Shown here: piece after piece, positions 50,963 to 61,526 of the stretch | Numbering within the stretch: position 1 is the stretch's first letter | How the letters are laid out: each line of letters starts with the position of its first letter | Assembly: GCA_033026295.1 (NCBI GenBank) | Contig: CM065170.1 | Location: forward strand, 32,562,780 to 32,626,779 | Length of the DNA: 64,000 nucleotides | Source of the DNA: Channa striata | Lineage: Eukaryota; Chordata; Actinopteri; Anabantiformes; Channidae | Direction: 5' to 3' | Notes under the pieces: model-generated | Told to the model about the DNA's origin: nothing | Databases searched by the model: none | What the model saw: only the letters and a program-made list of their open reading frames with translations | Program-made: the position numbers and the translations under genes

Positions 50963-52690
50963 GGCTTTTGCACTTTTTTATGTTCCCTTCTACTTTTTTC
51001 TCATCTTACTGCGCGTTGTTTTACTCGTTCAAAAGTCGAAACTTACAAACACAGAGAAACACGAAGCACTAGTGTGAAAAAAAGCTGTAGAAATAAGTCC
51101 TACGGTGTGTGTTTGTGTGCTGCGTGTGTGTTGATGTGTGTACAGGGCCGTTACAAAAGCAGGTTACAGCAGCACAGAAATGACACGGTGCAACAGATGA
51201 TGGGCATTATCCCATCAACCTGCTGTTTCTCTACACACTCTGTCCCCTCTGTGTTCTCTTTGAAAGGACAGCAGGAGTGTGTGTGTGTGAGTGAGGGGGG
51301 GTGCAGTCCTTTCACACGCTCAGACACTTTCATGCACACACACACACTCTGCACCTGTCACAAACAGCCTGTCAGAACAGGAGAAAAGAAACTTCAGCCA
51401 TGAGGAAGAGCTGGGGCGGGGCGGGGCGGGGGGGCTGGGGGGGTTGAGTTTAAGGCCACAGCCCATTAAACTGAACTGATTAAAGATGATATTTTGTGCC
51501 ACAATTTGTTGTTTGTGAGGCTGCAGGGGCTGAATTGAAATTCTGATGTGATGTCACTAATTCCCAAAAGCTCGGATGGTGGAAATAAAGAGCGGACAAG
51601 CCAGGCTTACTTTTCACTTTACTTTTCACTTTCAGATTTTAGTTTGGGAGCGGACAAGATGGAGCAGTTAATGAGCTGGTTTGATACTGGACTGACTCGC
51701 TGCCTTTTTGGAGGAAAACATCCAACTAAGGTTGAGCTGTTTGTTGTTGGTTGTGATATTTTCAGCATTAATTCGTTTCTTTCTGTACGTCAAAAACACC
51801 CAATAATGCTCGGTGCTCTGAGAAGTAAACAGCACAAGTTCCAGGAGATTCATTTCGGCCTGATCATTCATGGACTTTTTTGGGGGGAATTATATTGTCC
51901 TATCAGCCAACAGCTATTGATTTAACCGTTTTAATGCGGTGGATCAATGCATCTAACAAAATAAATGTCTGATGTTCACAACAGGACATGCTTAACATGC
52001 ACATTATATCGTGATAATTCTTCCCCGTGATAAACATTTTATCATCTGTACAATGACAGGTTTGCATACAGGCCACGGTGTAGGCGTGGCACTGCGGACG
52101 CAGTGACCCTCTCCAACAAATTTTCAGCAGAGATTCTGTGGCACGCACAGCGGTGCACAGAGCACAAAGCGGCTTTTGATGGAGACCGTGAGCGTGTGCG
52201 GGTGCCGAACAAGCTGATTGGTTAACGTCATAAAGTCACACGTTAAATGAAGACGAAACGGAAAGTACGATGTAGCAGCTAGAGCAGCGGAAAAATGGCA
52301 AAATACGAATGTGCTCCCACTCTCGGTTTAACAGTGGAGTGCAGTGATTTATTTACACCGAGCTCATTATGAAACGTGCTAATGTAACAATACTGCAAAT
52401 TCAGCCAGTCTCAGTTGTAATCAGGAATATGAAGCACGCTCGAAGAAATGGGGGACGTCCTAGAAGAGGACAGGACCACGTGAGGGGGTCAAAGTTGGGC
52501 GTCTCACAGCAGGGGCAGCAACGCGGCTCCATAACAACCTGCCCGACAGATATCAGGTTTTGATAAAAGCACAGTAATCTTGCCACTGTATCAGCAAACA
52601 CAGGAAGATGTGCATACATACGGCCGTAAACCTCATGTGTAATGTACCTTGCCAGAAGGTTAACTCCACCGCCTGTAAATTACCCCCCAC
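50963..52690. other. Gene desert segment, no gene seen
   Basis: Contains a strong G-quadruplex motif at 51413, a GTGTGTG/CACACAC patch (51270-51350), a short duplication of TTACTTTTCACT (51608-51631) and a possible CCAAT/CRE-like cluster near 52210-52290 that leads only to a 25-codon ORF. The 125-codon ORF at 51548-51925 shows no known domain. Confidence 0.55.
51413..51443 (+). repeat. G-quadruplex-forming G-rich tract
   Basis: Five G-runs of at least four (GGGG-C-GGGG-C-GGGG-C-GGGGGGG-CT-GGGGGGG) with 1-2 nt loops satisfy the standard quadruplex pattern on the + strand. Confidence 0.85.
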
Positions 52691-52715
52691 CACACACACA
52701 CACACACACACACAC
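52691..52715. repeat. (CA)12 microsatellite
   Basis: A perfect CA run in a C-rich context. Confidence 0.95.
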
Positions 52716-52739
52716 CTCCCACCCCCCGCCGGACAATAG

Positions 52740-53070
52740 GCTCAGCAGTGGCCCGGTGATTGCTTCTTTTCAAATGGAAATGCTGATCGCCTCTCTTCTG
52801 CCAGGTTCCTCTAAGCAGTGTACAAATTACAGTTTACAAGGCATGGAGGAATAAAAAAAAGATAGAAAAATTGAAGGTGGGAGGGAGAGTGAACAGAAGC
52901 AGAATATCTTTTCACTCTCTCTTTTTTTTTAATTCTGCAAAGTGACATGTAAATTAGCCTTTAAGTGCTCCACTCAGGGACTGTGATCGTGCCCTAATTG
53001 TCACAGTCAATTGTGGCCAACAGTCTCTTCAATCCGGGCAGCTTTTGACAACAAGCACACCGGGATCAAA
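52740..53070. promoter_or_regulatory. Candidate conserved non-coding element
   Basis: Unique AT-rich sequence between two CA microsatellites, with GTAAATTAGCC, CCCTAATTGTCAC and TCAATTGTGG homeodomain/Sox-like words. Composition and motif density are typical of developmental enhancers in fish. Conservation is not tested. Confidence 0.35.
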
Positions 53071-53098
53071 AGACAAATCATCGACTCCCCCCGACACT

Positions 53099-53119
53099 CA
53101 CACACACACACACACACAC
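53099..53119. repeat. (CA)10 microsatellite
   Basis: A perfect CA run. Confidence 0.95.
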
Positions 53120-54876
53120 CGACACTTGTCTGTGTTTTTAGCCGTCTACAAAGAAAAATGGTCAGAAGCGAGAGGTGAGAGTGATAGCTTCACTCAGCGA
53201 GGATAGAAAGATGGCAGGAAGTGGTGAACACAGCAGCAATTTGCTTCCTACGCCAGCTTGTATCAACGTTCCCCAAAAATCCTTTTGAGTGTCGAGATAA
53301 CAAACACCACGGATGACAATGCAGTAAGGATGGCATGTCTGAAATGAGCGGTGGAGGTAAATACAGTGCATCCAGCCGAGCGTGAACTGACTTTCTCCAA
53401 GTCCTACAGGACCATAAACTTTAGTGGGGGATGAAACAGATATGTTTGTCTGAGCCAGCACTGAAAAATAATGCAAACATTTGAAACCGCAAACGAGCAA
53501 ACTGCAAACTCTGGAGTCTTATCGAAGAGGCCAAAGGGTTCAAAGCTGACTTCTCTGCAAAGTTCTGCCACAGTTGGTGGAAAAAAAAACATTAGTTTGC
53601 TGCAGTCGAGTTATAGTTAGAGATCTTTTGGGCAGACACACTTGTTTTAGCCATGTTTGGAGGCAGTTCATTGAGTGATAGTAAGTCGGAACAATCGTAG
53701 GCGAAGCCTTGGAAGTCAGCGTGATTTACTGTACTGTGGGCTGATCGTTTGTGTGGCATAACATTTTTAGATTATTAAGACACACAAATAACATGAGTGA
53801 AAAGCACAGTGGCTGAGTCGGAAGCCAGGACTTTACGCGCCTCACATTTCACTCAAAACCCTCTGCGACTTCAATGAATGAAATTCTGCAAGTTCACTCA
53901 ACTCATTAAGTTCATAAACAAAGCAAAGAATGGACTTCCCAGCATGCATTGTGAGAGACTTCTTTTTTGAAGTGTGTTTTTTTTACAACGTATTAAATTG
54001 CTTCTTTGCACAAAAACGAACGGTAGCCCTGATAAAGGGGGAATTTATCATACATTGTCATATGTCCATCATGTGCTCTTATTTTCACCAGCCCCCTTAC
54101 AGACACTGAAACCCACAACAAACGGGGGATCTCTGTCAGACTCCAGTCTGGATTAGCCTCTTGGCCTGTGCCGTGGGCCCGCTGGGTGACACGGTAAACT
54201 TGTGAACTTGTAAAAAAAAATGTAGCTCCAAATTGCCATGACTTGAACAGTTTAAAGCAATTTGGTTCATCGGTTCATACATATTAATGACAGATATTAG
54301 ATTTGTCTGCTGCATCCAATTACATTTTTATGTTAATACACCTTGTTTAGTTTTACCTTGTGTCAACTCATTTGGGTTTGAAGTGTTTCTGTTAATCAGG
54401 CAGCTCCTTAAGGTCCCTCTTATTTGTTTGTCTTTTCACTATTATTTCCAATATCAGATCTGTGTTACATACTTTCATAGAACATATTTACGATGCGTTG
54501 ACAGGACGGCCAGCACGTTCACCTTTGTTTTCCCGTCAGTTATTTCAGCTAAAGTAAGAAGTTTGTCCCTTTGTTCACGGGGGTTTGTGTGTGGCTGCCA
54601 TGTTGTTGTGTTGCAGCGTTTCGTGCGATTGCAGATCTTGTTTTTCTACTCCCATCAAACTGCAGCGACTCTTCCTCTCTTAACAGCCCGTCACACCAGC
54701 TGATGCACGGTTGATGTGGAGAGATCTGACTGAGTGGAAAATCTGTGCGAGCCCGACAAGGTTTCTGCAGATGTAAGTTAGATCTTTTAATTCTATCTCT
54801 GTGTCCTGAGAGGATGCAAAACTCATATACAGAAGCAGATATTAAGAGCATGCCAATATGCAAATGTCTGTCAAGA

Positions 54877-54948
54877 TTAGAGCTACAACAATTATTCAAA
54901 TGTTTGATTAATTATTCATCGGAGACTCCGTCAATTATTCATTTCAGC
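54877..54948 (+). mobile_element. Degenerate hAT-like MITE fragment
   Basis: Begins TTAGAGCTACAACAATTATTC and continues with TTGATTAATTATTC and CGTCAATTATTC. This follows the abundant fish repeat that opens 'AGGGCTGCAACTAACGATTATT' and continues with ATCGATTAAT words. No terminal repeats or coding capacity remain. Confidence 0.5.
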
Positions 54949-55228
54949 GAGCGATAAGTAGTGAGGTTTTTTCTCCCTCTCAGAGTAAAAGTTTTCTTTT
55001 GGGATCTATCAGAATCCCAATCAAAACCATTTTATTTGCGGAGTACAGTAAATGAGCGGGATTTGTTTTGGTGGCACTGGTGCAGAAAGTGCAACTGGAT
55101 CAGGCAGCAGACAGTTAGACTTTGCGCATCACATTACACAAATGTACAGTGTCCCTTTGTGTCTGCTTCCAAGACACTCAGACCATTTCAGTGCCGCCTC
55201 TAATGTGATCTCGCAGTCGGGCTCGGTC

Positions 55229-55252
55229 CAGATGTACCTAATAAAGTGGCAC
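55229..55252 (+). mobile_element. Short dispersed-repeat tail
   Basis: The word TGTACCTAATAAAGTGGC is a frequent terminal motif of dispersed repeats in teleost genomes. Only about 24 nt is recognisable, so class and boundaries cannot be given. Confidence 0.45.
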
Positions 55253-56894
55253 CTTAATGCAGGGAGATGCATTAGGTAATATCTCAGCCCTCGGAAAAGA
55301 GGCTAAATGTGTTTGAATGAAACTTTAACGCTGGGACGTAACAAGCAGTGACTATTTTCGTCTGTTCTGATTTAACTTTCTACAAATACTTTTATGTTAC
55401 ACCTAATTTTAGTATTTGGAGCAAGTGTCGTGCGGATATTTTATTGAGTAATTGGTGCACGGGCGATAGACGGTGAAATAATAACTTAATAAAAGGTAAA
55501 ATCGAAGGTATGACTTGGGTGTTTGATAAGAAGAAGAAAAGTTTCTGTTGCGTTTGGAGGCCGTGAGATGTCTGACCTCTTTCCCCGGGAAAAAAAAAAA
55601 AACAAAGATGCCCAACACATGATATGTTTGTCTTTTTCTTGTAAGTGTCTCAGCTGAATAAGTGGTCATTTGTAGAAGCCTGTGCTCAGTTTTCAGCTAA
55701 CAAGAACAACATAAAAAAATCAATACTTTTTTGGTGTAAGCATTTGTTTCTGCAGCAATCTGCTACGCTGCGATCTTGTTCTCTCGGCGAGCTTTCTTGT
55801 CCAACAGAGAAAGATCAGAAATGCTTAGAAAAGAGGCTTTTTTTTTCTCTTCTCCCTCCCTCGCTCGTGGCAAATGTAAACTACATTCATTTTGCATGTT
55901 TGAGGAGTTCTCGCAGATCACACGCCCGAGCCTTCGCCTCTCGTTCTTTAATTGTCCGTCAATCTGCGGAGTAGTTGGTGTTGAGGCTCTCGCGGTGGCT
56001 ATCACACGGCCAAACCCCGTCGAGAGATGTTGAGTTTGATGTTGCAGAGCTGGAAAAGCCACAAACGAGCGCAGAGGAGAGGAGCCGGAGAGGAGCGATG
56101 TGATCTAGGATGCTTCTCTGTCGTGCGTTCAAAACCTCTGAGCGGCAACAACCACCGTTATTTTAATTAAAAAGGGGCGAAACTCGCTTTCAGGACGAAA
56201 GCACAAACTGCCTGCTGAGGGTTTAACACTCGAGAGGCCGAGCTTCACTCACTTGACAGCTGTTTTGAATTGTAGAAGTGAATTTTCAAAATGTCCCCGG
56301 CCTTTTTTTTTTCTTTTCTAGTCCCTCTTTCTGGTCAAACCAGCTTAGTTTGATTTTCTACGTATGAAGTGGGTCTAATTGTGTTTACACAAACTCCTTC
56401 AACTCTGGCAGATTGTTACGACTCGCACCAAACATTCGTCTTTCAGCTACTTGACTCAACATCTACTGGATTCATAGTACACAGAGATGTTCGTTTGGGT
56501 GGTGATAAGTGCAAAAGTATCGCTGTGGGCAAATGTGAATCATCCCGGTGACGTGTTTCACTCCAGAATAATAAGAAAGTCTTACTTCATGTCTGAGAGA
56601 TGCCATGTGTCATATTCAGAGATGATGCAACAGCAGAGAAAAGCATCACCGCCCAGCACATGAGGACAAGGTGCTGCAGGACGGGCATGTGTTACTGTCA
56701 GCAATGTGACGAGCTGAAGCCGAGGTCGTCCAACGAGGCCGCGCATCCGCCCCAGCCCCAGGCGTGAGGAGCCCAGTCCGTGGAGGGATCAGGGGTAAAT
56801 AGAACCCAGGGTGACCCCCTCTCCTCCCGCTGCAGTGTGTAGAGCCCCAGAATGACAGAGACACAAGTACTGCTGCGAATGAGCCAAGCCAGAC

Positions 56895-57045
56895 GCAGGT
56901 TTGTGCGTTTGTCTTATCTTTGCATCTCGGCTTGCTCGTTTTGTGTCTTTTTGTCTCATTTTCATCATACTGCGTCTCTTCTTCCATCACTCTTAATCAC
57001 TTGCTGTGATGTTGTGTCATTTTGCATTTATTTTAACTGACCTCT
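56895..57045 (+). repeat. Degenerate 'TTTTGTGTCT' minisatellite array
   Basis: Repeated words GTTTGTCTT, TTTTGTGTCTTTTTGTCTC, GCGTCTCTTCTT and TTGTGTCATTTTGCAT at about 20-25 nt spacing. Same sequence family as 39005, 44618 and 48760. Confidence 0.6.
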
Positions 57046-58537
57046 GCAAACCAGAAATACGGACGCTTCCCTCACACTGTGCTAGACGGTATGACTGGCA
57101 CTTTATTATTAGCCATATTTTATCCAGTTAGTTCCACTGAGGTTGGCTGTGAGACAGTTTTTGCAGATTGTTGTTAATGGACAGAGTTGAGCTATAACTG
57201 CACTTCCTGTTAGACCGAGTTGACAGTATTAACATTATAATTGTCAGCTTTCAGACATCTTTTGGGTTTTGGACACAAATATGTGAATCTGTAAAATCGT
57301 CTCCCACTTCCCACAGTGAAATCAACCTGATCACATAATGATGAGACCTGATGACAACCTGCAGCTGGATGAGGTGTGCACACATCTGGGAGACACAAGT
57401 AAGTGTCGGGGAAATGAGAAAATGCTAATTTCCACTCAGACTTGTTGACGAGAGCTACAAAAAAAGGCGTTTGATTTGTCATATCTCATTCATGCGTCTG
57501 AGTCTTTGAGTTTCCCCAAGCAAAGCCTTGATAGTAATTAAAAAGTATTGAATTCATTGTCACTCAGAACAAATTATCACAATGAATATTCCTCATATTT
57601 GTAACAGGTTTGCTGCTGGGTGTTTTTTTTCTTTCTTTTTTTTTTTTTTTGGACTGGGCATAGATTCATCACTGGATGCACCACGGTGTCACGTGACGCT
57701 CACAGATCTAAATTAGGCCAATAATCAGGGACGCCTGGCGGCTGAGTTGTTGAATTCACAACATGTACATGCAACTGAGTCCCCAGGCGTGTTCTGCCGC
57801 GGCATCCCTCTCTCTCTTCTGTTACCCTATACGTCTGACGGCAGCAGGAACAAACGCTCGCGTGAAACCATTAATTGTAGCAAATAAGACAAGAGTGGCT
57901 TTTATATCATGTGTCGCGTGGACGAATGCGTCAGCGTGCCAGCGTTCTCTAGAATAAATATCACATATCATACGGTCAGTGCTGCCGATGTGATTTAAAC
58001 GAGGAGCGGTGAAAGCCGCCGCTGCAGGGAGGAGTTCTGACGATTTTCCAGCTCAACTAGAAGGGAAATCTGCAGGAAACAAATGCAATGTTTGGTTTTC
58101 TGCCAATTAAAAATTGCCAAATCTGACACATTTCCCCCAAAGCAGCACAAACATACAAAAATATAAAAGTCAAACCTTTTCCCATGAAACCACAGTGACC
58201 TTTGACCTTCTTGCTTTTGGTGGCTCAACTCGAGTCTAATAGAAGTTTTATTATTTTTACGTCCGCAAAGCAGCAGCGATCTAAATTTTCCCTCTTGTGG
58301 CATTCACTTAAAAGTGTGGTGAGACCTTAAGTCACTTAAGTCCCGTGACGGCAGCCGTTAAAGCAGGAGAGCAGCGAGCTCCACTTCTCCCTACATCACA
58401 CGGACAGAAGTGGTGCTTGGATTGACACGTACTCCAGATACTGCAGAACATTCCTGCAGCTCCACTCTTCCACTGTTTGTGTGTACGCCGTCAAAGACGT
58501 GGGCCTCTGCACACGCTCGCTCGCTCGCTCTCTCCCT

Positions 58538-58561
58538 CACACACACACACACACACACACA
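58538..58561. repeat. (CA)12 microsatellite
   Basis: A perfect CA run preceded by CGCT repeats (58513-58532). Confidence 0.95.
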
Positions 58562-58580
58562 GACACAGGAGGCAGAGAGA

Positions 58581-58695
58581 GCGAGAGAAAATTAGGATTA
58601 TAATCTTGGTAATCAGCAGTCATGCCTGAGGCAGACAGCTGCACAACTGCAGAGCTCCAACTGAGGTGCTGGACATTAAAAAGCATTAAAGCCAA
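58581..58695. promoter_or_regulatory. Candidate conserved non-coding element upstream of the promoter
   Basis: Unique sequence with TTAGGATTATAATC and GGTAATC homeodomain-type words and a CAGCTG E-box, directly after a (CA)n tract. It lies 1.2 kb upstream of the candidate upstream exon. Confidence 0.3.
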
Positions 58696-59222
58696 GTGAG
58701 TTTCCACCTTCTGTTATGTTTTTCCCCCTTTGGGTGACATTTCCACAGCACAAAATAAGACACATTAGATAATGTGCTGCAAAAGCTTCACATTTTTATT
58801 GAGAGAAAAATGCAAACATCACAGAAATTATTCCTGAGTAATAACAAAGCTGTCCACCTTTTTTATTGGACAGTTCTGTCCTCCAATTACAACGTAAACA
58901 ATCCGTTTGTCTCATGATTCATTTCACTGGCAACTGCGCGACGTCACTGTGCGTCATTTTGTTTTTATTTTTTTTTTTATTAACAATCCGAAATTTGAGT
59001 GACGAATTTTGAATCCACGAAAAGTCGTGTTTTGTTCCCTCTCCCCTAATTTTAATCAATATATTCATTAAGCACAAAGTCGCCCTAAAGGTCGCACACC
59101 GACTGTAATCCGTTTTCACGGTGAATATGCGGCCCCACGTAGGAGACGCTGCGTAAAACCAGGCGAGAGGTGCCAGTCCAGGCTGCGCGTGTGTGAGTGA
59201 GACAGAGCCGGAGCCACGACCC

Positions 59223-59224
<2 letters not shown>

Positions 59225-59271
<47 letters not shown>

Positions 59272-59283
59272 GGAGAGGGAGAG
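59225..59283. repeat. (GT)n(GA)n compound microsatellite
   Basis: A GT run (59225-59253) passes directly into GA/GGGAGA repeats (to about 59283), at the left edge of the zeb2 5' CpG-rich region. Confidence 0.95.
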
Positions 59284-59754
59284 AGGAGCTGGACCGCTTC
59301 GTTTACATGCAAGCGGCGTGGCAGTAAATTACGCATGACAATAATTCACCCCGGACCGGATCCACTTTGGACCGAAGCAGCTTCAGACCCGCTCGGTGTC
59401 GAACCCGCGTCTTCCCTCCGCGTCTTTGTTGGAAAAGAAGAAGGAGGAGAAGAAATGAGAAGGTTTTATGTTTGAAATAATGAGTAAAAAAACTCTTTTT
59501 TTTTTTTTTTTAGAGGGTATAAATTTGGAATCCTCCGGTCCGTGCAGACAAGTTGGAGAGAACTGAAATTATTAACAATAATAATAATAATTGCAAAACA
59601 ATAATTCAAAACAGCAAGTGCGGCGGGTCATACTTGTAAACGTCCCTCAGCATTTCAGAGCCACTTTGTGAAACTCTTTAAAGCATCTTTTGTATTTCTG
59701 ATTTTTGACTCTTTGGGTAGGTGTGTGGGGGGGGGGGGCATCTCCCAGTTCAGC

Positions 59755-59890
59755 CCCTTGATTGATGATTTAATTAGCCATACAGTGGCGAGCTGCAGGA
59801 CGACAGCGCACACAATCATACTTTATTTACATAACCAATCAGGGCGCTGGGGGGCGGGGCTTCCTCCCTCCCCGTGTCTCTCCCTCAGAC
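59755..59890 (+). promoter_or_regulatory. Candidate CCAAT/GC-box promoter upstream of zeb2
   Basis: The stretch contains TTAATTAG (about 59770), CCAAT at 59835-59839 and a GGGGCGGGGC Sp-type GC box at 59851-59860, followed by a pyrimidine-rich initiator-like stretch up to the ATG at 59891. No TATA box is seen. It sits in the CpG-rich segment 3 kb upstream of the canonical ATG. The motifs are seen; promoter activity is inferred. Confidence 0.45.
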
Positions 59891-59936
59891 ATGGCTGAGG
59901 TGCTTGACTCCTGTAAGAAATGCGGGATTCATCCCG
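59891..59936 (+). CDS. Candidate alternative first coding exon of zeb2 (about 15 residues)
   Basis: An ATG in good context (G at -3, G at +4) opens MAEVLDSCKKCGIHP plus one base, then a strong GTAAGT donor at 59937. The phase (+1) is the same as that of the canonical zeb2 coding exon, so splicing to the next zeb2 exon (expected to start with the last two bases of a Val codon) would stay in frame and skip the canonical exon. The peptide has a CxxC pair and no NuRD-interaction motif. A CCAAT box and GC box sit 30-55 nt upstream, but a pyrimidine-rich stretch ending CCCTCAG at 59888 could also be a 3' splice site, making this an internal exon of 48 nt. I do not recognise the peptide with certainty. 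Chance occurrence of a short ORF and a donor is possible. Confidence 0.35.
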
Positions 59937-60089
59937 GTAAGTGGCGTCCACCACGAAAAATCACTTTAATAATGGCGGCGTGTAGCTCGGGTCTCCCTGC
60001 AGGGACTCAGTGCGCACACTTTGCACTCACTTTATTTCACTTTACGGGGTTTGTCTCGGCTCCTCTTCGTCCCCATGGAGGCTGCCGGC

Positions 60090-60092
<3 letters not shown>

Positions 60093-60134
<42 letters not shown>
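60093..60134. repeat. (CA)21 microsatellite
   Basis: A perfect CA run of 42 nt, the longest CA tract in the window. It lies in the inferred first intron downstream of the candidate upstream exon. ORFs across it are artefacts of the repeat. Confidence 0.95.
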
Positions 60135-60137
<3 letters not shown>

Positions 60138-60722
60138 GTGTGAGATTCTGCGTCCCCGTCGCTTCGTTGGGGGGTTTCAGCTGGGAAATGCAAACAAGCA
60201 CGAGCACACATGACGGATGGATGTCCGCTGCACCGTCCCCCTTCACAGGGAAGTTCCACACACTCCTGATGCTGCAGCAGGGACCAAAGTCCCTTTTTTA
60301 AACTGCTTCCATTTAGAATAAATTCAGACAATTTTCAACTTTTCACATTTCTTAAAGACAAATAGATCAAATCCCCAGACATGAACTAAATCGAGTGCAA
60401 GGCATGAAACGTTAAAAATGCAGCTTTTTATTTTTTTTTTAGCAAAAGAAAACTTTAAAGGAGGAGGTGCACGCGGACATTTTTCTGTCTTTTTCTTTTC
60501 TTTTCTTTTTTTTTTGTAGCGCAACATAAAAATCGAACAAACACAATAATGAAGAATATTATGAAGAATAACTAGCTGCTCACCGGCTCCTGCGTCCTGC
60601 CGCTTCAACCCTGCCATTTCTGCAAATTAAACCGACTGGAAATAGGAATTTAAAAAAAATAATAAAAAATCCTTACATGGTTGCGGCCGGCTCGGACGCG
60701 CTCCAAGTTTCTCCCCCCTTTA

Positions 60723-60754
<32 letters not shown>

Positions 60755-60756
60755 AC
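60723..60756. repeat. (AC)n microsatellite
   Basis: An almost perfect AC dinucleotide run with one TC interruption, 70 nt upstream of the polypurine tract. Confidence 0.95.
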
Positions 60757-60827
60757 TTGCACAAGGCAAGAAAAAACAAGAGTGTCGCCTGTTCTTTGCT
60801 CCGCGTCGAAGCCCAACACTTTCAGTC

Positions 60828-60958
60828 AAAAAGAGATGGAGAAAGAGAGAGGGGAGTGAGGGAAAGAAACGAAGAGGAAAGACGGGGAGAGGGAGGGAGG
60901 GAGGGAGGGAGGGGGGGCGAGAGAGCGGGAGGGGAAGGAGGAGAGAGGAAAAAAAAAA
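60828..60958 (+). repeat. Polypurine tract, about 131 nt
   Basis: The run is almost entirely A/G with about six pyrimidine interruptions. It includes a (GGGA)n core at about 60886-60915 and ends in A9. Long homopurine tracts with G-runs can form triplex (H-DNA) or G-quadruplex structures and are common in promoter regions. Overlapping ORFs of 115-144 codons on + and 73 codons on - are low-complexity by-products of the tract. Confidence 0.9.
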
Positions 60959-61214
60959 CTTCACGTTCAACCCAGAAGATGCTCACGTTTGGCTCTCCTC
61001 AATTATCCCCTCCCGTGAAGATAGGTGGCGTGCGTTTCAGGGGGCTTCTCCTCTGTGTTACACGGCAAAGAAAAGGAGGTGGAAAGAAAAAAAAATGTCA
61101 TTAGAAGAGGCGTAACACGTCAGTCCCTACCCAGGTTTGTTTCCTGGAGTGGGTGTAAGACATCAGTTGTAAACCTGCCCTAGCAGGAATAACGGTCCCT
61201 CCCTCCTCCCAACT

Positions 61215-61242
61215 ATTTCTAAGGCTTTATTTCTAAGGCTTT
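61215..61242. repeat. 14-bp tandem duplication
   Basis: The 14-mer ATTTCTAAGGCTTT occurs twice in perfect tandem, just upstream of the candidate non-coding exon. Confidence 0.9.
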
Positions 61243-61249
61243 ATTATCA

Positions 61250-61343
61250 CCGGTGGAAAAGGATCCGCTCACCGACGCGCTCCGGTATCATCCCTCCTCG
61301 CAGCTCCTCTCCGTCAGCCTCCTCTTTGCACTTCTAAAAGCAG
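61250..61343 (+). other. Candidate non-coding exon 1 of zeb2 (3' end at 61343)
   Basis: The sequence ending TAAAAGCAG is followed at 61344 by GTATGT, a good 5' splice site match, inside a CpG-containing C/T-rich block. Splicing to 62618 would remove an intron of about 1.27 kb, a plausible size for the short first intron expected upstream of the ATG exon of ZEB2. The 5' boundary is a guess: no convincing TATA box is present, though a 14-bp direct duplication (61215-61242) lies just upstream. Transcript data are needed to place the start. Confidence 0.35.
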
Positions 61344-61512
61344 GTATGTGCCTCCTCACTTTTTTTTTTTTTTTAATTTTTAATTTTTTTATTTATAGCC
61401 TTTTTTTTCTTTCTTTCTTTCTGTTTTTTTTTTTTTTTTTTTTGTCGGAGGACGCTCGGATAATAAACTTCCGTGCGCCCGCCCGCCTCAGAGTTGGAGC
61501 TCAACTTCGCCT

Positions 61513-61526
61513 TACCTGCACAGGTG
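61513..61526. promoter_or_regulatory. Inverted pair of ZEB-type E-boxes
   Basis: TACCTG (61513-61518) and CAGGTG (61521-61526) face each other across a 2-nt spacer. ZEB1/ZEB2 use their two zinc-finger clusters to bind paired CACCT(G)-type sites, so a close pair within the gene's own 5' region suggests auto- or cross-regulation by ZEB/SNAI factors. The motif is seen; the regulation is inferred. Confidence 0.45.

Larger units (their letters stand above)
53120..58537. other. Gene desert segment, no gene seen
   Basis: ORFs up to 138 codons (54287-54703) are hydrophobic, show no domain I know and are within chance length. The segment contains a degenerate hAT-like fragment at 54877, a dispersed-repeat tail at 55229, a minisatellite-like array at 56895, T tracts (57626-57651) and an unusual C/T-rich and CpG-rich patch at 55760-56100. 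Confidence 0.6.

Noticed and set aside
51608..51631. Duplicated TTACTTTTCACT words resembling an interferon-type element
   Set aside because: A short two-copy duplication without the consensus spacing of such elements; too weak to call.
52200..52372. CCAAT (inverse), CRE-like and GAAA-rich cluster followed by an ATG
   Set aside because: The ATG opens only a 25-codon ORF with no donor I can support; kept only as a note within the desert description.
60681..61115. Arg/Glu/Lys-rich 115-144-codon ORFs
   Set aside because: Translation of the CA and polypurine tracts; low complexity only.
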